Counted from the stretch's first letter, positions 25,358 through 36,733 are shown. The stretch is 64,000 nt of DNA from Rhodamnia argentea (GCF_020921035.1 NC_063150.1:26459826-26523825), one strand, 5' to 3'. The notes: generated by a model from the letters alone, not told the origin. Translations and numbers: made by a program.

Positions 25358-26759
25358 TTTATCTCTATCCGTAAAAGCTTGGTGGTGTTGTGTAACGTTA
25401 GGAATTTCTAAAATCCATGCAATTCTTGAAATCTTTGGTGTTCAACGAGATCGCGTCACATCTCAGGACACAGTCCTGAGAGCGAGGAAAGGAGACAAAA
25501 CAAGGTTGGTGAGGTAGGTGAGTATTTCGTAGGATTATTCCAACCTAACCTACGCACCATTTCACCTTCCAAACGGTTTTTCTGAAAGGTAGAAAAAGAC
25601 AAACGAAACTGGAACCGATTTAAAAGCTCTTTGTTTAATTTCTTAAACGCATGAAGAAAAGTAGCAAACTTTGACCAATATTTCCTCTCTTTTGAAAGGA
25701 ATTTCGCGATACCTGAAGGCAAAAACACGGCTTTCGACCCTTTTAAAAAACACTCTCTCGAAATCGAACGGTTTTTTCATACCCATCACGTCGCTTGACT
25801 AAAGGAAAAGAATCAATATACTTCTCACGAAACATACCCGATAAATGACAAGCGATAGTACAGCAGAGTTCGGCTGACATGAACACGTGGCCATTCGGAA
25901 TCAAACCTCGCGCAACGCCGAAAACCGACGGACGATTATTTTCCTATTTACTTTTTGGAGGAATGACGGTCCATTTTTTCCACCTAATGTTTTGTATTGA
26001 AGCATTTATATGATGGCCAAAGATTGGTTCTCTTTTTATAAATAGCAACAAAGAAGGAAACTACCTGTGAGTCTTGTAAAGGAATGGACAGGATGACATA
26101 TGGGGAGGAGGAGGTGGGTGGGTCCTTTGGTATGGTTGGTATTTGGTCAGTTGATATGATGAGAGCAGAGGAAAACGGTCGGGCAAATTAATCAACGTGG
26201 GACTCCAATGCCCTCTTTCCAATTAATGTCATGCTTGACGTAAAGTCCCTATCTTGTCTAGAGGTATCTTCTAAGATTAAAAAACCTTTACTATCTCGGG
26301 GTTTCGTTCGTTTCGAGAAAAATAAATAACTCGAGCAATAATTTCCTAAAAATGACCGCTAGTCGATGAGAAATGAATTATTCACCAGCAACAATTTATA
26401 CCTAATTATTTTTCACAGATGATGAGAATATTTTTCATTCATTCATTTCTGTAAACAATGCAAGCGATCTTTGCCAGTAAAATGTTTACCAAATCGTTCA
26501 TTTTTTCGCGAAACAAACAAAGTCTTAGGTGTCATAATTTCGTGGCATGGATGCATGTCATTTTCTTTTTCTCGTACTATAATTAGACAATATCTCTTGG
26601 TCAGCTTAATAAAAAAAAAACACAACAGGAAATAAATGAGAAATTATTTAGGGCCTTGTATTGTTTTATTTTATCAATTATCTGTACAATGCATCTCCCA
26701 TATATTGAAAATTGGGGCTTGTTTTATCGCACTGGTGATTATAAATTCGGAATGTCAAA

Positions 26760-26925
26760 TTGGGGTTACGAATTCAGTCGGGCCTCAAGGCCCAGAAAAG
26801 GCCTGGCCCAACCATTGATCGGGCTTGAAAGGCGGGCATAGAATCTCCAGCCAAGCCTACCCATTAACGGGCGGGCCTGGTGGTCGGTACCCGGGCCGGG
26901 CTTCAATAGGATACCACAAACCCAA
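26760..26925. repeat. GGGCC-rich subterminal-type repeat
   Basis: A GC-rich island in AT-rich DNA has many GGGCCTGG, GGCCCA and CGGGCCGGGC motifs in both orientations. Clusters like this occur near the ends of plant hAT elements, where they bind transposase. No terminal repeat or transposase was found, so the call is tentative. Confidence 0.3.
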
Positions 26926-27420
26926 ATTCCAAAATTCGAGGGAAAGGTGGTATAAAACTCATTCGTGACACAAAAAGAAAAGTACTAATAAACTAAAATA
27001 GCACAAGGATAAAAAAAAAAATTATTCTTCACTAGAATTATCTACATCGCTGGTAGAAAACCGAAGTACTAATAATACCAGACGTGATCAGTCCATTTAG
27101 TCTCACAATCCCAAATTCTCTGCAAAAAATGTGTGACAAAAATCACGAAAAATATAGAATTCTGGAGAAGAGAGACGGTGCGACTTTTTCTTCGATACTT
27201 CCTCTCACCGACTACTCTTTTCTCGATGCGGATGTAATGATCGTGCCAAGTTGCTCTCGTAAGTCGTTAGACTTTGCATGCTAAATACCTGGTAAAAATG
27301 TTTGCAAGTCGATTGCTTATCGTGACGTATATTATCTCTATCTCTCCCCGTAGCAATTTTTGCACGAGAAGCAATATTGTACTTCAACTTGTTTAGTTCT
27401 TGCGTGAAAGATTGAACGGG

Positions 27421-28035
27421 AGGATTACCAGAGAAGTCTTAAACATATTCCAATAATGCCAATTAGTCCTAAACTTTTTTTGGGGTCGATTCGATCGTAA
27501 ATATTTTATAATTGTGCCAATTCGGTCCATCCAGCTAATTTTGACCAGCCAACAACGTCTGCGTAGGGCACCGGCTGTCCAACAATATATCTTTCAATAT
27601 TTTTTTTTAATCTTCTTGAATTTTTTATTTTCTTTTTCTTTCTTATTTTCTTCCCTCTTCTTCTTCCGATCGGCACTGCCGATGACCGACCGTAGGCAAG
27701 GGTGACCTCACCTAGCCATGGCAAGGCTTGACTTCGGTATTGCTGCGCGAGGTTGACCTCGCTAGCCTGCTGTTGCCTCTGGCCGGTTCTTGTCGACGGC
27801 TGATTGGAGGAAGAAGAGGGCGTAAAAAAAAAAGAAGAAAAAAAAAGAAAAGAAAAAAAGGAAAAAGAAAATAAAAAATTCAAAGTTGTCGGACGGTCGA
27901 TTTGGCCGGCATCCAAATAGGTGGATTGAACTAGTACAATTGCAAGAGGTTTCGGATTGAATAGACAAAAAAAAATTATTTGAGACCGAGTTGACACAAT
28001 TGCAATAAGTTTAAGATTGTTTTGGTAATTTTTCC
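27421..28035. mobile_element. MITE-like element with a GC-rich core, about 615 bp
   Basis: The left end (taattgtgccaattcggtcc, near 27510) and right end (gttgacacaattgcaataag, near 27990) are inverted copies. The core carries CACCTAGCCATGGCAAGG and related GC-rich sequence flanked by a pyrimidine-rich arm and a purine-rich arm that are also complementary. The minus-strand 196-codon frame across it is low-complexity translation of these arms, not a gene. Confidence 0.65.
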
Positions 28036-28358
28036 ATTTGAGTTCTCTTCGCCGAAAGGTACTTTTTTTTTTTTTCCGTAGCACCATCACGTACAAACTA
28101 CATCAGCAACGCCACCATCTACTAAATTCCAAACAAACCTAATAAACGAAGTCACTACGCAGATCAAGCTGTCATCTTTCCCTCTCCTTCTTCCTCGGTT
28201 GTTTCCTTTTCTCACGAAACTTAATGCAAATTTACCATAGGCAAACTTCCCATCAATTCCCCAAATCTGTTCCCTTCTCGGTGATGCAAATTTGATCATC
28301 AGCATGAATGGCCTTGATCAGTAATAAGGGACTTTCCTAGTCAAGGTCAACTTTGGCA

Positions 28359-28369
28359 CTATCTATAAG
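28359..28369 (+). promoter_or_regulatory. TATA-like box of the first small peptide gene
   Basis: CTATCTATAAG lies about 80 bases upstream of the ATG at 28448. This leaves room for a leader of about 50 bases. The second copy lacks a clear equivalent at the same place. Confidence 0.4.
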
Positions 28370-28447
28370 TTGTGAGCTATAAGGATACCAGCAAGGAAGC
28401 CCTAGGGATTTGAAGAGGTTACAAGAAAACGTGGCATCTATTATCAA

Positions 28448-28609
28448 ATGGGGAAACTATGCTGCAAGGGGAAACTATGCTGCAAGCTCGAGACGGGTAA
28501 TGGTTTTGATCTGATGGGGTTTCTTCTGGCGTTGATCGTTGTTGTACTGGTCATGGCTTCCTGCATAGCTCCCTCGAGGCGGGGCCCTCGCGTCTATCGC
28601 CGCCTGTGA
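28448..28609 (+). CDS. small single-helix peptide, copy 1 (53 aa), unrecognised family
   Basis: The frame encodes 53 residues in three parts. The first is a Cys/Lys-rich head made of a directly repeated GKLCCK (positions 28451-28468 and 28469-28486 are identical 18-base units). The second is a hydrophobic helix, GFLLALIVVVLVMASC (residues 24-39). The third is a short basic tail, PSRRGPRVYRRL. A paralogue at 30337 has the same head-helix-tail plan: MxKL..K.E at the start, MASC closing the helix, and RR....VY in the tail. The helix could be a signal anchor or a secretion signal with a short basic mature peptide; the sequence does not decide. I do not recognise the family. Both copies stay open despite diverged surroundings, which supports a real gene. 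Confidence 0.55.
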   Translation: MGKLCCKGKLCCKLETGNGFDLMGFLLALIVVVLVMASCIAPSRRGPRVYRRL

Positions 28610-28680
28610 AGATGGGTCCACACACACGGTTTGTTCATCGTCTCTTGATCATGTACTCTTCTCTTTCGATGTCGCCACCT

Positions 28681-28683
<3 letters not shown>

Positions 28684-28712
<29 letters not shown>
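28684..28712 (+). repeat. (GA)n microsatellite
   Basis: About 14 GA units, about 75 bases past the stop of peptide copy 1. It is absent from the matching place in copy 2. Confidence 0.95.
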
Positions 28713-28715
<3 letters not shown>

Positions 28716-30336
28716 CAGAGCCTGAAGCTACTTGTTCTTTGAAAAAGCTTGTCTTCTTTCTTTGCATTGGGAGTTTTTTGTGCCAGGTCCAACCCTAGCT
28801 GTCTTGCAGACAACATGCTTACCAGTGACTCTCTATATTAAGATAACATTGTCGGTGCTTCCTTCCGAAACTCACACTACAATAAGGAAATCCAGTTCCA
28901 TCTTTGTTTTTATGTTGTCTTTGGTTTCGATTTTGGTATGTGGTTTGTCTTCCTTATGTTCTGTCTTCCTTTAATTCCGCCATCTTCGAATGTATTCTTT
29001 TGCATAAGGTGTAAAGAGATTATTACTCATCATCCACCCTCTAGCTGGAAAGCAGTGATTCACATACGGAAATCAGGCAAGAAGAGATCAATTTTTCGAA
29101 ACCTAAATGCAGAAGTTGGTTGCGAGATTGAACAAAGGGAGATGAGAAGCTCATGGTGGCTGTCAAACATTAAAACTAAGGATGGCTTGTCCACCACTAA
29201 TCTTCTCAAAGAAACCGACCGGTTTCCTTAAAAAAAATTTAGGATGGAAACTCTCACTTAGTGCGGTATCCTTAAATCCCACTATGTTCGATAAAATACG
29301 AAGAAAGAGAAAACATCATAAGGAAATAAATAACTCTATAGCAAGTTAAATACTATAACATAGATAATCACAAGTAAGGAAAAATATTATCACTAGCTCA
29401 AAAAAAAAAAAAAAGTTGATATCATTAGAAACATCTATTAAATTTGAAAGATGATTATCACTTCCCTCATCGCCGACAATTTAAATTCATGAAAATTTAA
29501 GTTATCACCGGTAGAACAATATCAAAATTTTTTCTCATAAATCTTGGGTAATTAGGGGCGAAGTCTTTGACGTGGCATGTTTGGGAGGCGAACGACGAGA
29601 GATTAGTGATGCGGCAGAGAAGAAGTGACGATGAGATATTTCTTTACTTTGGTTTCCCAATAAGTTCATATTGTATTCGAATTATCTTTTTTTTTAATGG
29701 TATACCATCGCTTGTGAACTGCATTGGAACATCATCATCATCATCTGGAGTCAAAATTAACCTAATGAACAATGTCTATTTCCACAGATCAAACTTCGCA
29801 GTTCCTTCAAATCATCTTCCTCTTCCCTTCTTTTTCTTGTTGGTTTGCTGACGAAATTTGTTGGAAACCATACGCAAACTTCCCATGAATTTCCCAAACT
29901 TGTTCACATCTGTCGCCCTCGTCGATATGTTAAGTCTCACCCCTTTCTTAAAGGGTAAGACCTGGTCTTTCTTCAATTAAAAGTAGGATGGAAAGCACGA
30001 GGCGCCCTAACAAAACACACCCATAAAAAAAAGGAGACCCACCGAACAACAACCACCAAATAATACTGAGAAATTGTAATAAACCAATGAGCCAATGGAA
30101 GAATCAGCTTGAGCTCAAATAAGGACAATTCTGGCCCTCAAGCATATTGGTTCATCAACTTGATCAGTACCAACAGACTTTCCATTTAGTTCGAGGTCAA
30201 CTGTGGCACCGGGGTATGCTCCATCATTAAATCATCCATCCTCTTGTATGCTCGAGAGAAGAATTGAAGAAACAATCAAGCCGAGGAAATTCGAGAAAGT
30301 TGAAGAGGTGCAAGACAGGTTGATCTCAAGTTGCCA

Positions 30337-30480
30337 ATGTGGAAATTGAGCATCAAGTTCGAGAAAGTTGAAGTCGATTCGAAGGGATTTGTTATAGCAA
30401 TGCTTCTTGCTCTACTGATCATGGCTTCTTGCATGATCAGTCCCAGGAGGCGGGTCGTTGGCGTCTATTGCTGGCGGTGA
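30337..30480 (+). CDS. small single-helix peptide, copy 2 (47 aa), unrecognised family
   Basis: The frame encodes 47 residues: a charged head MWKLSIKFEKVEVDSK, a hydrophobic segment GFVIAMLLALLIMASC (17-32), then MISPRRRVVGVYCWR. Against copy 1, the coding part differs by multiples of three only: one head unit of six codons and single-codon changes in the head and tail. The noncoding flanks carry indels of all sizes. The identical MASC followed by a Pro and a double or triple Arg is the best-kept part. Function is unknown; a membrane micropeptide or secreted signalling peptide is possible. Confidence 0.55.
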   Translation: MWKLSIKFEKVEVDSKGFVIAMLLALLIMASCMISPRRRVVGVYCWR

Positions 30481-31239
30481 AGACGGATCGACCGCGGTTT
30501 CTCTCTTTTTGGCTCGTGTCGTCCCTAAAGATCATTGCGGTCTTCCTTTAGTTGCCGAGGTATGGCGACAGAGATAGTGAAAGCTACTTGCTTTTTTGGA
30601 AGTTCTTCTTCTTTCTCTCTGCAGACATTTTCGTTCGTCACTCACTCTCTCTAGCTGGTTACCCTTCAACATGGAAACAATCAATTTGTTGTTTGTCTAT
30701 TTTTCTGGGGTTTGTTTGGTATTAGGTTTGCCTCCATTATCTTCGGTCCATTCTTAATTACCAGCTTCAAATGCAATCCTAAGTTTGAGGTCTAACTTTC
30801 TGCATTCAAGAGCAAGGTGACTCAGATCTGCACAAAGGGTTTAAAAGAGCAGCAGGCGTGTAGTTGCTTAAATTTGATGAGCGTAGGAATTTTTCGTCAG
30901 GTCATCTCTTTTCTCATGAAAAGAAAAAGGTAAAGTCAAGACTAGTAAGATCTAAAATTGACCGCTTCATTCTTATCTAAGTACAAGGGTGAGAAGAGAC
31001 GGTTAATACTAATGACCATTTTCTGGGAAAAATAATCCAATAAGTCCTAAACTTATGGAATTTTGGGGTTCACATGATCGATTTCCGACTAAAATTGGCT
31101 AGATGAACTTAATTGACAAATAGTCAAAAGATTTGGAACTCAATTGAAAAATTTGAAAGGTTCACGATTGAATTGACCAAAGTATAATAAGTTTAAGTAC
31201 TTTTTGGATAATTTTCCCCCATTGTCTGGGTGTTACCAT
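30481..31239. other. 3' flank of peptide copy 2 and spacer before the F-box array
   Basis: The first 300 bases still match the 3' flank of peptide copy 1. A MITE-like fragment lies at 31.03-31.22 kb. No open frame with support was seen. Confidence 0.5.
31030..31220. mobile_element. short MITE-like fragment
   Basis: The left part (ccaataagtcctaaactta) and right part (aagtataataagtttaagta) are inverted, with the tttttggataattttcccc terminus also seen at 22.0 kb. It lies right before the first F-box array unit. Confidence 0.45.
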
Positions 31240-32050
31240 AAAGATCTCCCACCCACTATGGAATGTTCGATTTGAGCCATGGTTACTCTCTACACCACCT
31301 GTGACGACCCAAAGGTTAGCTAGTCTTAGAGCTGAATGTAGTTGCCTAAAGTAAGAATCAGATCAGTGCATAATGCTTTCAGTGATCCAGAAGTCTTTAG
31401 ATGCATGCAATGATGTCTACCTGGACTTGTAATCCTATAGTCCTTGTAATTTCATCAAGCACGTGAGACGCTGAGGAGCAAACACAAATGGAGAATGCAT
31501 TCCGAAAGTTAACCTAGGAAAAGTACGAATCTAATCCAAGCAAGATCTCCAGACCAAAATCAAATAAGCTCGGTGAAAGCTAAGGAAAAATAGTAGAATT
31601 CCAGAGAATACAAGATGAGACTTTCTCAATGGTTCCGTGACCGAAACACAAGTATCACATCATGATAAAAGGTGTATGTCGCCAATGAAGACATGCCGAG
31701 GAACAACAGGGGAGACCCGCATTGCCTCGCTAGATCTTACCTGATGTTCAAATAGCCACATCACAGTAGCAAATTTTAAAGGACATCGACATGTAGAGAA
31801 AGCGAACTTGATGTATGTCCCAACTTGAACATTTGACGAATCCAACGACTTCTTGAACATTTGCTAAACCAAACAACTCCAAAGTTATCCAGTATCTTTA
31901 GAATTGATTGATGCGGTGGCAAGGATTTACAACATCCTTTACAAAAAAAACATACAGGTATGCACACTTACTAAAAAAACCTCAATCTTCTTAGGTACCA
32001 GTACTACCATGATCATACTTCTGTGGCACAACTGGATGTCTATATCATCA

Positions 32051-33903
32051 TCAATCACAGACTTGCGAGAAACGGGAAAGACCTGGAAGTGCCAGTATAA
32101 TGTAATACTGAAATCTGGAAATGAAGGACCCCATGGATGGCAATGTTGAATGAAGCATGGTGAGGACCTCGTCCTCCTGAGGCAATGCTAGAGCTTGCAG
32201 GGAAACTAAACGAGAAGGCGCATCTCGGAATCGGAGGCCATGCAATGTTCTGGGGACCTTCCAACATCTGACATACACTTGACGTTGTGAGATCTTACTA
32301 TTCCGAAGCGCTTCCATGACATGTCCAGCCTGCAAAATTGCTACGATTTATTTTACCATGGAGTAGATCCCGACCAATCTTCAGAGTCTCTTTGACATGA
32401 TTCACTGCATCGAATTATGATAGTGTGATATTCCTAACTGACAAGCCAGAATGAGACCTCTACCCATAACAGAACAAAAATCAACAGGCAAAGTAATAGA
32501 ATCCCATTATGATTCCGGAGCATGGTGCGATTCCACAAATCAATCTAGTACCGCATATTCAAAGGCAGGGCACTATGTACAGTATGCAAATTTATAACAT
32601 TGCATTTATCATTTTTCTTTTTAATAGTAGATAGCTAAATAAGAGGCTAGACGAACAATCAAGCTGTAAATCTCAACTTCAAGATTGACGAATCTTGAGA
32701 ATATAATGTTTCTGTAGCAAGTTCTAACATGGAGTGATGGACAACATTTGTGAGGAAGGTCACTACCATGTACTCAATCTGTCATTTTCCCAACAGGTAA
32801 GATGACTAGCTCAAAAGATCAATCCCATTCATGTAGGAGGAGAAGGCAAATACTACAGCCATAACAAAGCATAAATGCCTGCTTTTGTTTCTGGACATTT
32901 TAGCACCGTTCATGAGTTTTAAACACCTCATATGCAGTAATGTTGAAACATCACGGTCTGCTCAACGACAGTTATTGAAAGCAAGATGCCCCATCCGGTA
33001 TTTATGTGCGTTTTTTCACGATTTACAGAAGCACGTAAGCAGCGCCCCCAAAAGTGACAGTTGCTTACCGGCACTTCAAGCCAGTGCCTGCAGTAATGCA
33101 AGCCGACCATGTTTAGCAGCACTTTCACTTCTGGTCTGAGCAGAAACATTTCGACATCCTTGAAGCCAAGTCCCATGGAGTTCAAGTGCTCGATTGGTTT
33201 TAGGTAGTTTCTGATCTCGAGCAAACCGGGCCCGAACGTTGCTGGGCATACTGAACAACCGACATAGTTCGCTCGGCCATCTCGGCATGCCACTTTGCGT
33301 AAAAGTCCCTCCATCCCTACTTTCAAATTCCAACCACCGACAAAGTACCCAAGCTGCCATAATCAGGATTTCTCTCTACTCACCCAGAATTGCACAATCA
33401 CGCGACAGCAAGTGACACTCAATCCGAAAAGCGACGAAATCATTGAACAAATATACATGTCCGAACAATCGAAATCGAGCAATTTTTATCAACAAAATAT
33501 TAACACGAACCCAAACCCTGAGACCCAATGTTTAAAGAGAAGATTACCTTCAAAGAGGAAGATTCACTATGAACAACTGATGAAGATTCAGTGAGCACAT
33601 CCAAAGAAGGCCATCTCTGTCTCGTCAGAGACTCCCACAAGAAATCCGACCCGCATAAGTCCCTCCAGAGTCGGTTGCAACTTCCCAGAGCACACAAATC
33701 ACCCACCTGATGATCAAACCAAAACCCAAACACGCGAAACGAACGGCAATCAAACCACCGACTTCGCTTGATCGGTTTCGACAAAACAACAGCCATAGAA
33801 GTGATGAATCGAGAATGGATCGTTCCGAGACCTGGAGGCAAGACGCGATTTTGAGGGCGATATCTTCTGGGAGAGAGGCTAGGATGCCTTCCGACTGCTT
33901 CAT
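32051..33903 (-). pseudogene. F-box gene, array copy A, broken by a frameshift in exon 3
   Basis: Exons correspond to 33903-33832 (LPEDIALKIASCLQ, F-box start), 33706-33548 (GDLCALGSCNRLWRDLC, F-box end), 33316-33069 and 32329-32051. Exon 3 is 248 bases against 249 in copies B and D. One base is missing after the CAGCAA near 33.23 kb, so translation leaves the family frame and meets a stop near the ETT codons. The rest (NSMGLGFKDVEMFLL) continues in another frame. Exon 4 keeps HVMEALRNSKISQRQV, but the central Trp/Gly segment is altered. A foldback transposon separates the gene from its original promoter. It is most likely a pseudogene, unless the frameshift is a sequencing error. Confidence 0.8.
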
Positions 33904-33982
33904 TTCTCTTCTGGTTTCGCTCGTCAGAAAGAGCAAACCGAACGATGGTGAAGCAAGCTCGTGCAATGAAATGGGGAAACTT

Positions 33983-34802
33983 TTCTGCTGTGCTAGAGAT
34001 TCAGAAAATCTGCGGGCAACGACTAGTGTTTGACGGGTGGCTTAAAATTCAAATCGATTATATGGCGGTATATGATATTTTTGTGAGACATAATTTAATT
34101 TTTGAATAATTATGTCGCAGATTTTATCTGTTGTGTTAGAAATTCAGAACATCTGCGTACTACTATAAATGTTGGGTGGTTTAAAATTCAAATTGCGGAT
34201 ATCGCAATATTTGAAATTTTTTGTGAAACATAACTTGATTTTGAATAATTATGTCAAGGATTTTATTTACTTGGGATGTTTGATGAAACGAAATTTAGCT
34301 TGTGATAAATGTGTGTTAAATATACTATTTCATGATTTTTTATGACGAGAATTAATTTAAGGTAAATAAAATCTCGATGATATTAATTTGGGATTTTAAA
34401 TCGTGTTTTTTTTAGTCAAAGGTTCTTAATCGTGTTTTAACCTATATAAAAAGTGTCTTATGTTTTGGTTCCTTATATCCTTTTTGTCTCATTACGTGGC
34501 GATTTTGTAATTTAAAAAAAAAAACACGATTGAAAACCCCCAAAAGGCCCAAACCGATATCTCCCTTAAATTAATGCTCGTCATAAAAAATATGAAATAG
34601 CATCTCTAAGACACGTTTACTCTAAACTAAATTTTGTTTCACCAAACATCCCAAACAAATAAAATCCACGACATAATTATTCAAAATTAAGTTATGTCTC
34701 ACAAAAAATTTCAAATATTGCGGTATCCCTGATTTGAATTTTAAAACACCCGCCAAATATTTGTCGTCGTACGCAGATTTTTTCACGGTCGTATACAACT
34801 CT
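33983..34802. mobile_element. large foldback (inverted-repeat) transposon inserted upstream of F-box A
   Basis: The arm at about 34.20-34.40 kb (ttttgaataattatgtcaag, gggatgtttgatgaaac) is the reverse complement of the arm at about 34.55-34.79 kb (gtttcaccaaacatcccaaa, ataattattcaaaa). The left arm is partly doubled: the outer part at 33.99-34.13 kb repeats at 34.13-34.26 kb (gggtggtttaaaattcaaat). Array copy B passes straight from gaaacttttc to the tccctcgtacgg block with only a few bases between, so about 0.8 kb was inserted in A. No coding capacity; exact ends are uncertain by some 10 bases. Confidence 0.75.
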
Positions 34803-35440
34803 CCCTTGTATGGAGGTGGCGAAGATGGAGAGTCGCCGACCCTCTGCAAGTGATAGACCGGGGCAGGTGTCGAAAAAATGGGCCCTCACTCGGGCCCAGC
34901 CCGTATCCGAGTGAGAGATTCAGATCTCTAAAAATCTGGCCCGACCCACTTAGCTTTCGGGTTGGTTCCAATTATCCCTTAGAAGCACCAAGTTTTATCC
35001 AATAACCTTGGTAAATTAAACCATCGCTCACGGCTTGGACTCACAAAATCAAATGAAATAACAAAAATAAAGAATTTTTGCATTGCAGCCGATGAGCCAT
35101 TTGATCTCTAGAATTGGTTTTTCAAGAGAACTCCGCTGCCTTAGGTTGGCTTTTACCCATAGGCTTAATAATAAAAAAAAACCTTCAGCTTTGGCTAGTG
35201 TCCCAATTTTACCTTCTTTCAACTTTAGGTGTAGTTATAATTCTATCCTAAGCTCTTTTTTTGTCACATGAAAAGCACTCCACTTTAGGTCATGTCTCAA
35301 TTCTACCCAAAACTTTTTTTCGTCCTATTAAAAACTCCGATACCAAATGGGTTATCGATTTTCAATTCTCAAAACAGGGAATCTAACTAGTTCTCTTCGA
35401 AAATGACCTGTAATCGTACAAACCAGGCCAATTAGTCTGA

Positions 35441-35600
35441 TTCTCGTCTCCACTGTTGACTTTCGACTCGACTAATGTCCTTGCTAATGAAAGGGCAAAG
35501 TGACAATTCCATATGCCCAGTTCTCGACTCTACTACCGACTTTCGGCTCGACTAATGTCCTTGCTAATGAAAAGGCAAAGTGACAATCCCAAAAGCTCAG
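35441..35600. repeat. 80-bp tandem duplication
   Basis: Two adjacent 80-base units begin with ttctcg at 35441 and 35521 and share TTTCGRCTCGACTAATGTCC. The same sequence (taatgtccttgataatgaaa) appears once in the DVR promoter near 46.8 kb. Unit A therefore once reached into the DVR promoter. Confidence 0.75.
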
Positions 35601-35653
35601 GTAAAGTTGACAAAATAGGTCAAGAACCCATATTCTAACACATAATTTTTTTT

Positions 35654-35720
35654 GGGCGGCGCTATTTCCACCCCCATTTTGGTTAAAATACTCTTTTTTT
35701 CAATCAATAGTCCTAAATAC

Positions 35721-35769
<49 letters not shown>

Positions 35770-36733
35770 ATCTACTTTTTTTTTAATCATCCTAACCAAC
35801 ACAATTGCTTTTGTTTCTATGTTTCTTAAATTATCAATCTCAAAATATAAATGTTAAATTACATGCGATAAAATATTATCTTATCATGCATTATGTTATC
35901 ATATTGTCTAGAGAAGGTCGTTATTTTTAATTTACCGTCTCATTTTTTCAATTAGAAAAGTTATATAAAAGGTTAAAAATTCATAATTATAATGACTTAT
36001 GAACACACAATTAATCGCATATTTGTTAAAATTTTATTTTAAAGTTCAAAATTATAACTTAATCCAATTATCTAGCAAATTGTTGACCTTGTGGTTGATT
36101 TTGCAAAATAAATTTGTAGATCTTCAAAGTTAAAACATCATTAATTTGTGCTTTCTTTTGAGCTTTTCACATTTTAACACAAATTACAAAATGGCGTTGA
36201 AAATTTATTTACACATTTTGCACTTTTAAATTGGCAGAAGATTTTTTTATGGGGAAGTTTTAAGCATATTTTAAAGTCTTGATCCATTTGCTATGAGATG
36301 GAATTTACTTTCTTCTTAACAGGAGTTAAACATCAAGAAGTTTCATATTTTTCTTTTATGCTTTTATATTTTGTTAATATTTAGACATGGTCTGAATACA
36401 AGTATGTTTGATATTTGATCACACTTTTAACAAATTAACCTTTTCCTTATTTTTATCAATTTCTTTTCCGCTTTTTATCAAGATATGCTAAATAATTAAA
36501 TTCAATTTTCAAATTTGAAATGGTAATAAGATATGGTAAATTGATATCTTGATATGTGTAATGGAGAATTTGTATTGTAAAGTGAATGAGAAAAATGATA
36601 GAAATAAAGACAGTTTTGTAGATTAGCCTCATAAGAAAGAAACAATAAATTGAAGAGAGAGATGAGGGTATTTCAGTAAGTTAACTAAAAAAAAATGTCT
36701 TAATCAAAATAAGAGTGAAAATAGCGCTGCTCC
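35654..36733. mobile_element. non-autonomous Mutator-like (MULE/MITE) element, about 1.08 kb
   Basis: The left end (gggcggcgctatttccaccc) and the reverse complement of the right end (ggagcagcgctattttcact) form terminal inverted repeats. They run for about 80 bases and include the CT tract and aataccct. The flanks are T runs of about 8-10 bases followed by Gs on both sides, which fits a target-site duplication but cannot be measured exactly. The interior is AT-rich with no open frame. The element separates array units A and B. Confidence 0.6.
35723..35768 (+). repeat. (CT)n microsatellite inside the MULE-like terminal repeat
   Basis: About 22 CT units. The other terminal repeat has only a few GA units at the matching place (about 36.65 kb), so the tract expanded after insertion. 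Confidence 0.9.

Larger units (their letters stand above)
18422..28358. other. ten-kilobase gene-poor region
   Basis: No open frame here shows a domain, a splice-consistent exon chain or similarity to a known family. The sequence is strongly AT-rich with long T and A runs, AT microsatellites and several transposon relics listed separately. The segments 19.8-20.3 and 21.3-21.7 kb look like mixed-composition unique or decayed repeat DNA, and I could not assign them. Confidence 0.55.
28136..30790 (+). repeat. diverged tandem duplication (28.14-29.0 and 29.76-30.79 kb)
   Basis: The two segments match along their length in the same order. Pairs include aacctaat-aac at 28136/29758, cttgatcagta near 28315/30158, GGTCAAC-TGGCAC before the coding part, the two small open frames, and gaagctacttg near 28725/30580. 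The unit is about 1 kb with a spacing of about 1.7 kb. Noncoding parts have diverged strongly with many indels, so the duplication is not recent. Confidence 0.7.

Noticed and set aside
27506..28096. Minus-strand 196-codon frame with Phe- and Lys-rich tracts
   Set aside because: It is a translation of the pyrimidine- and purine-rich arms of a MITE-like element.
28087..28305. Minus-strand 72-codon frame upstream of peptide copy 1
   Set aside because: The matching segment of the second duplicate (29.76-29.95 kb) does not keep the frame, so selection on it is not supported.
31776..31967. Cys-rich minus-strand frame (CKGCCKS) that recurs near 40.4 kb
   Set aside because: It lies downstream of the F-box stop in each array unit, so its recurrence follows from the duplication. 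The frame is not kept open in all copies.
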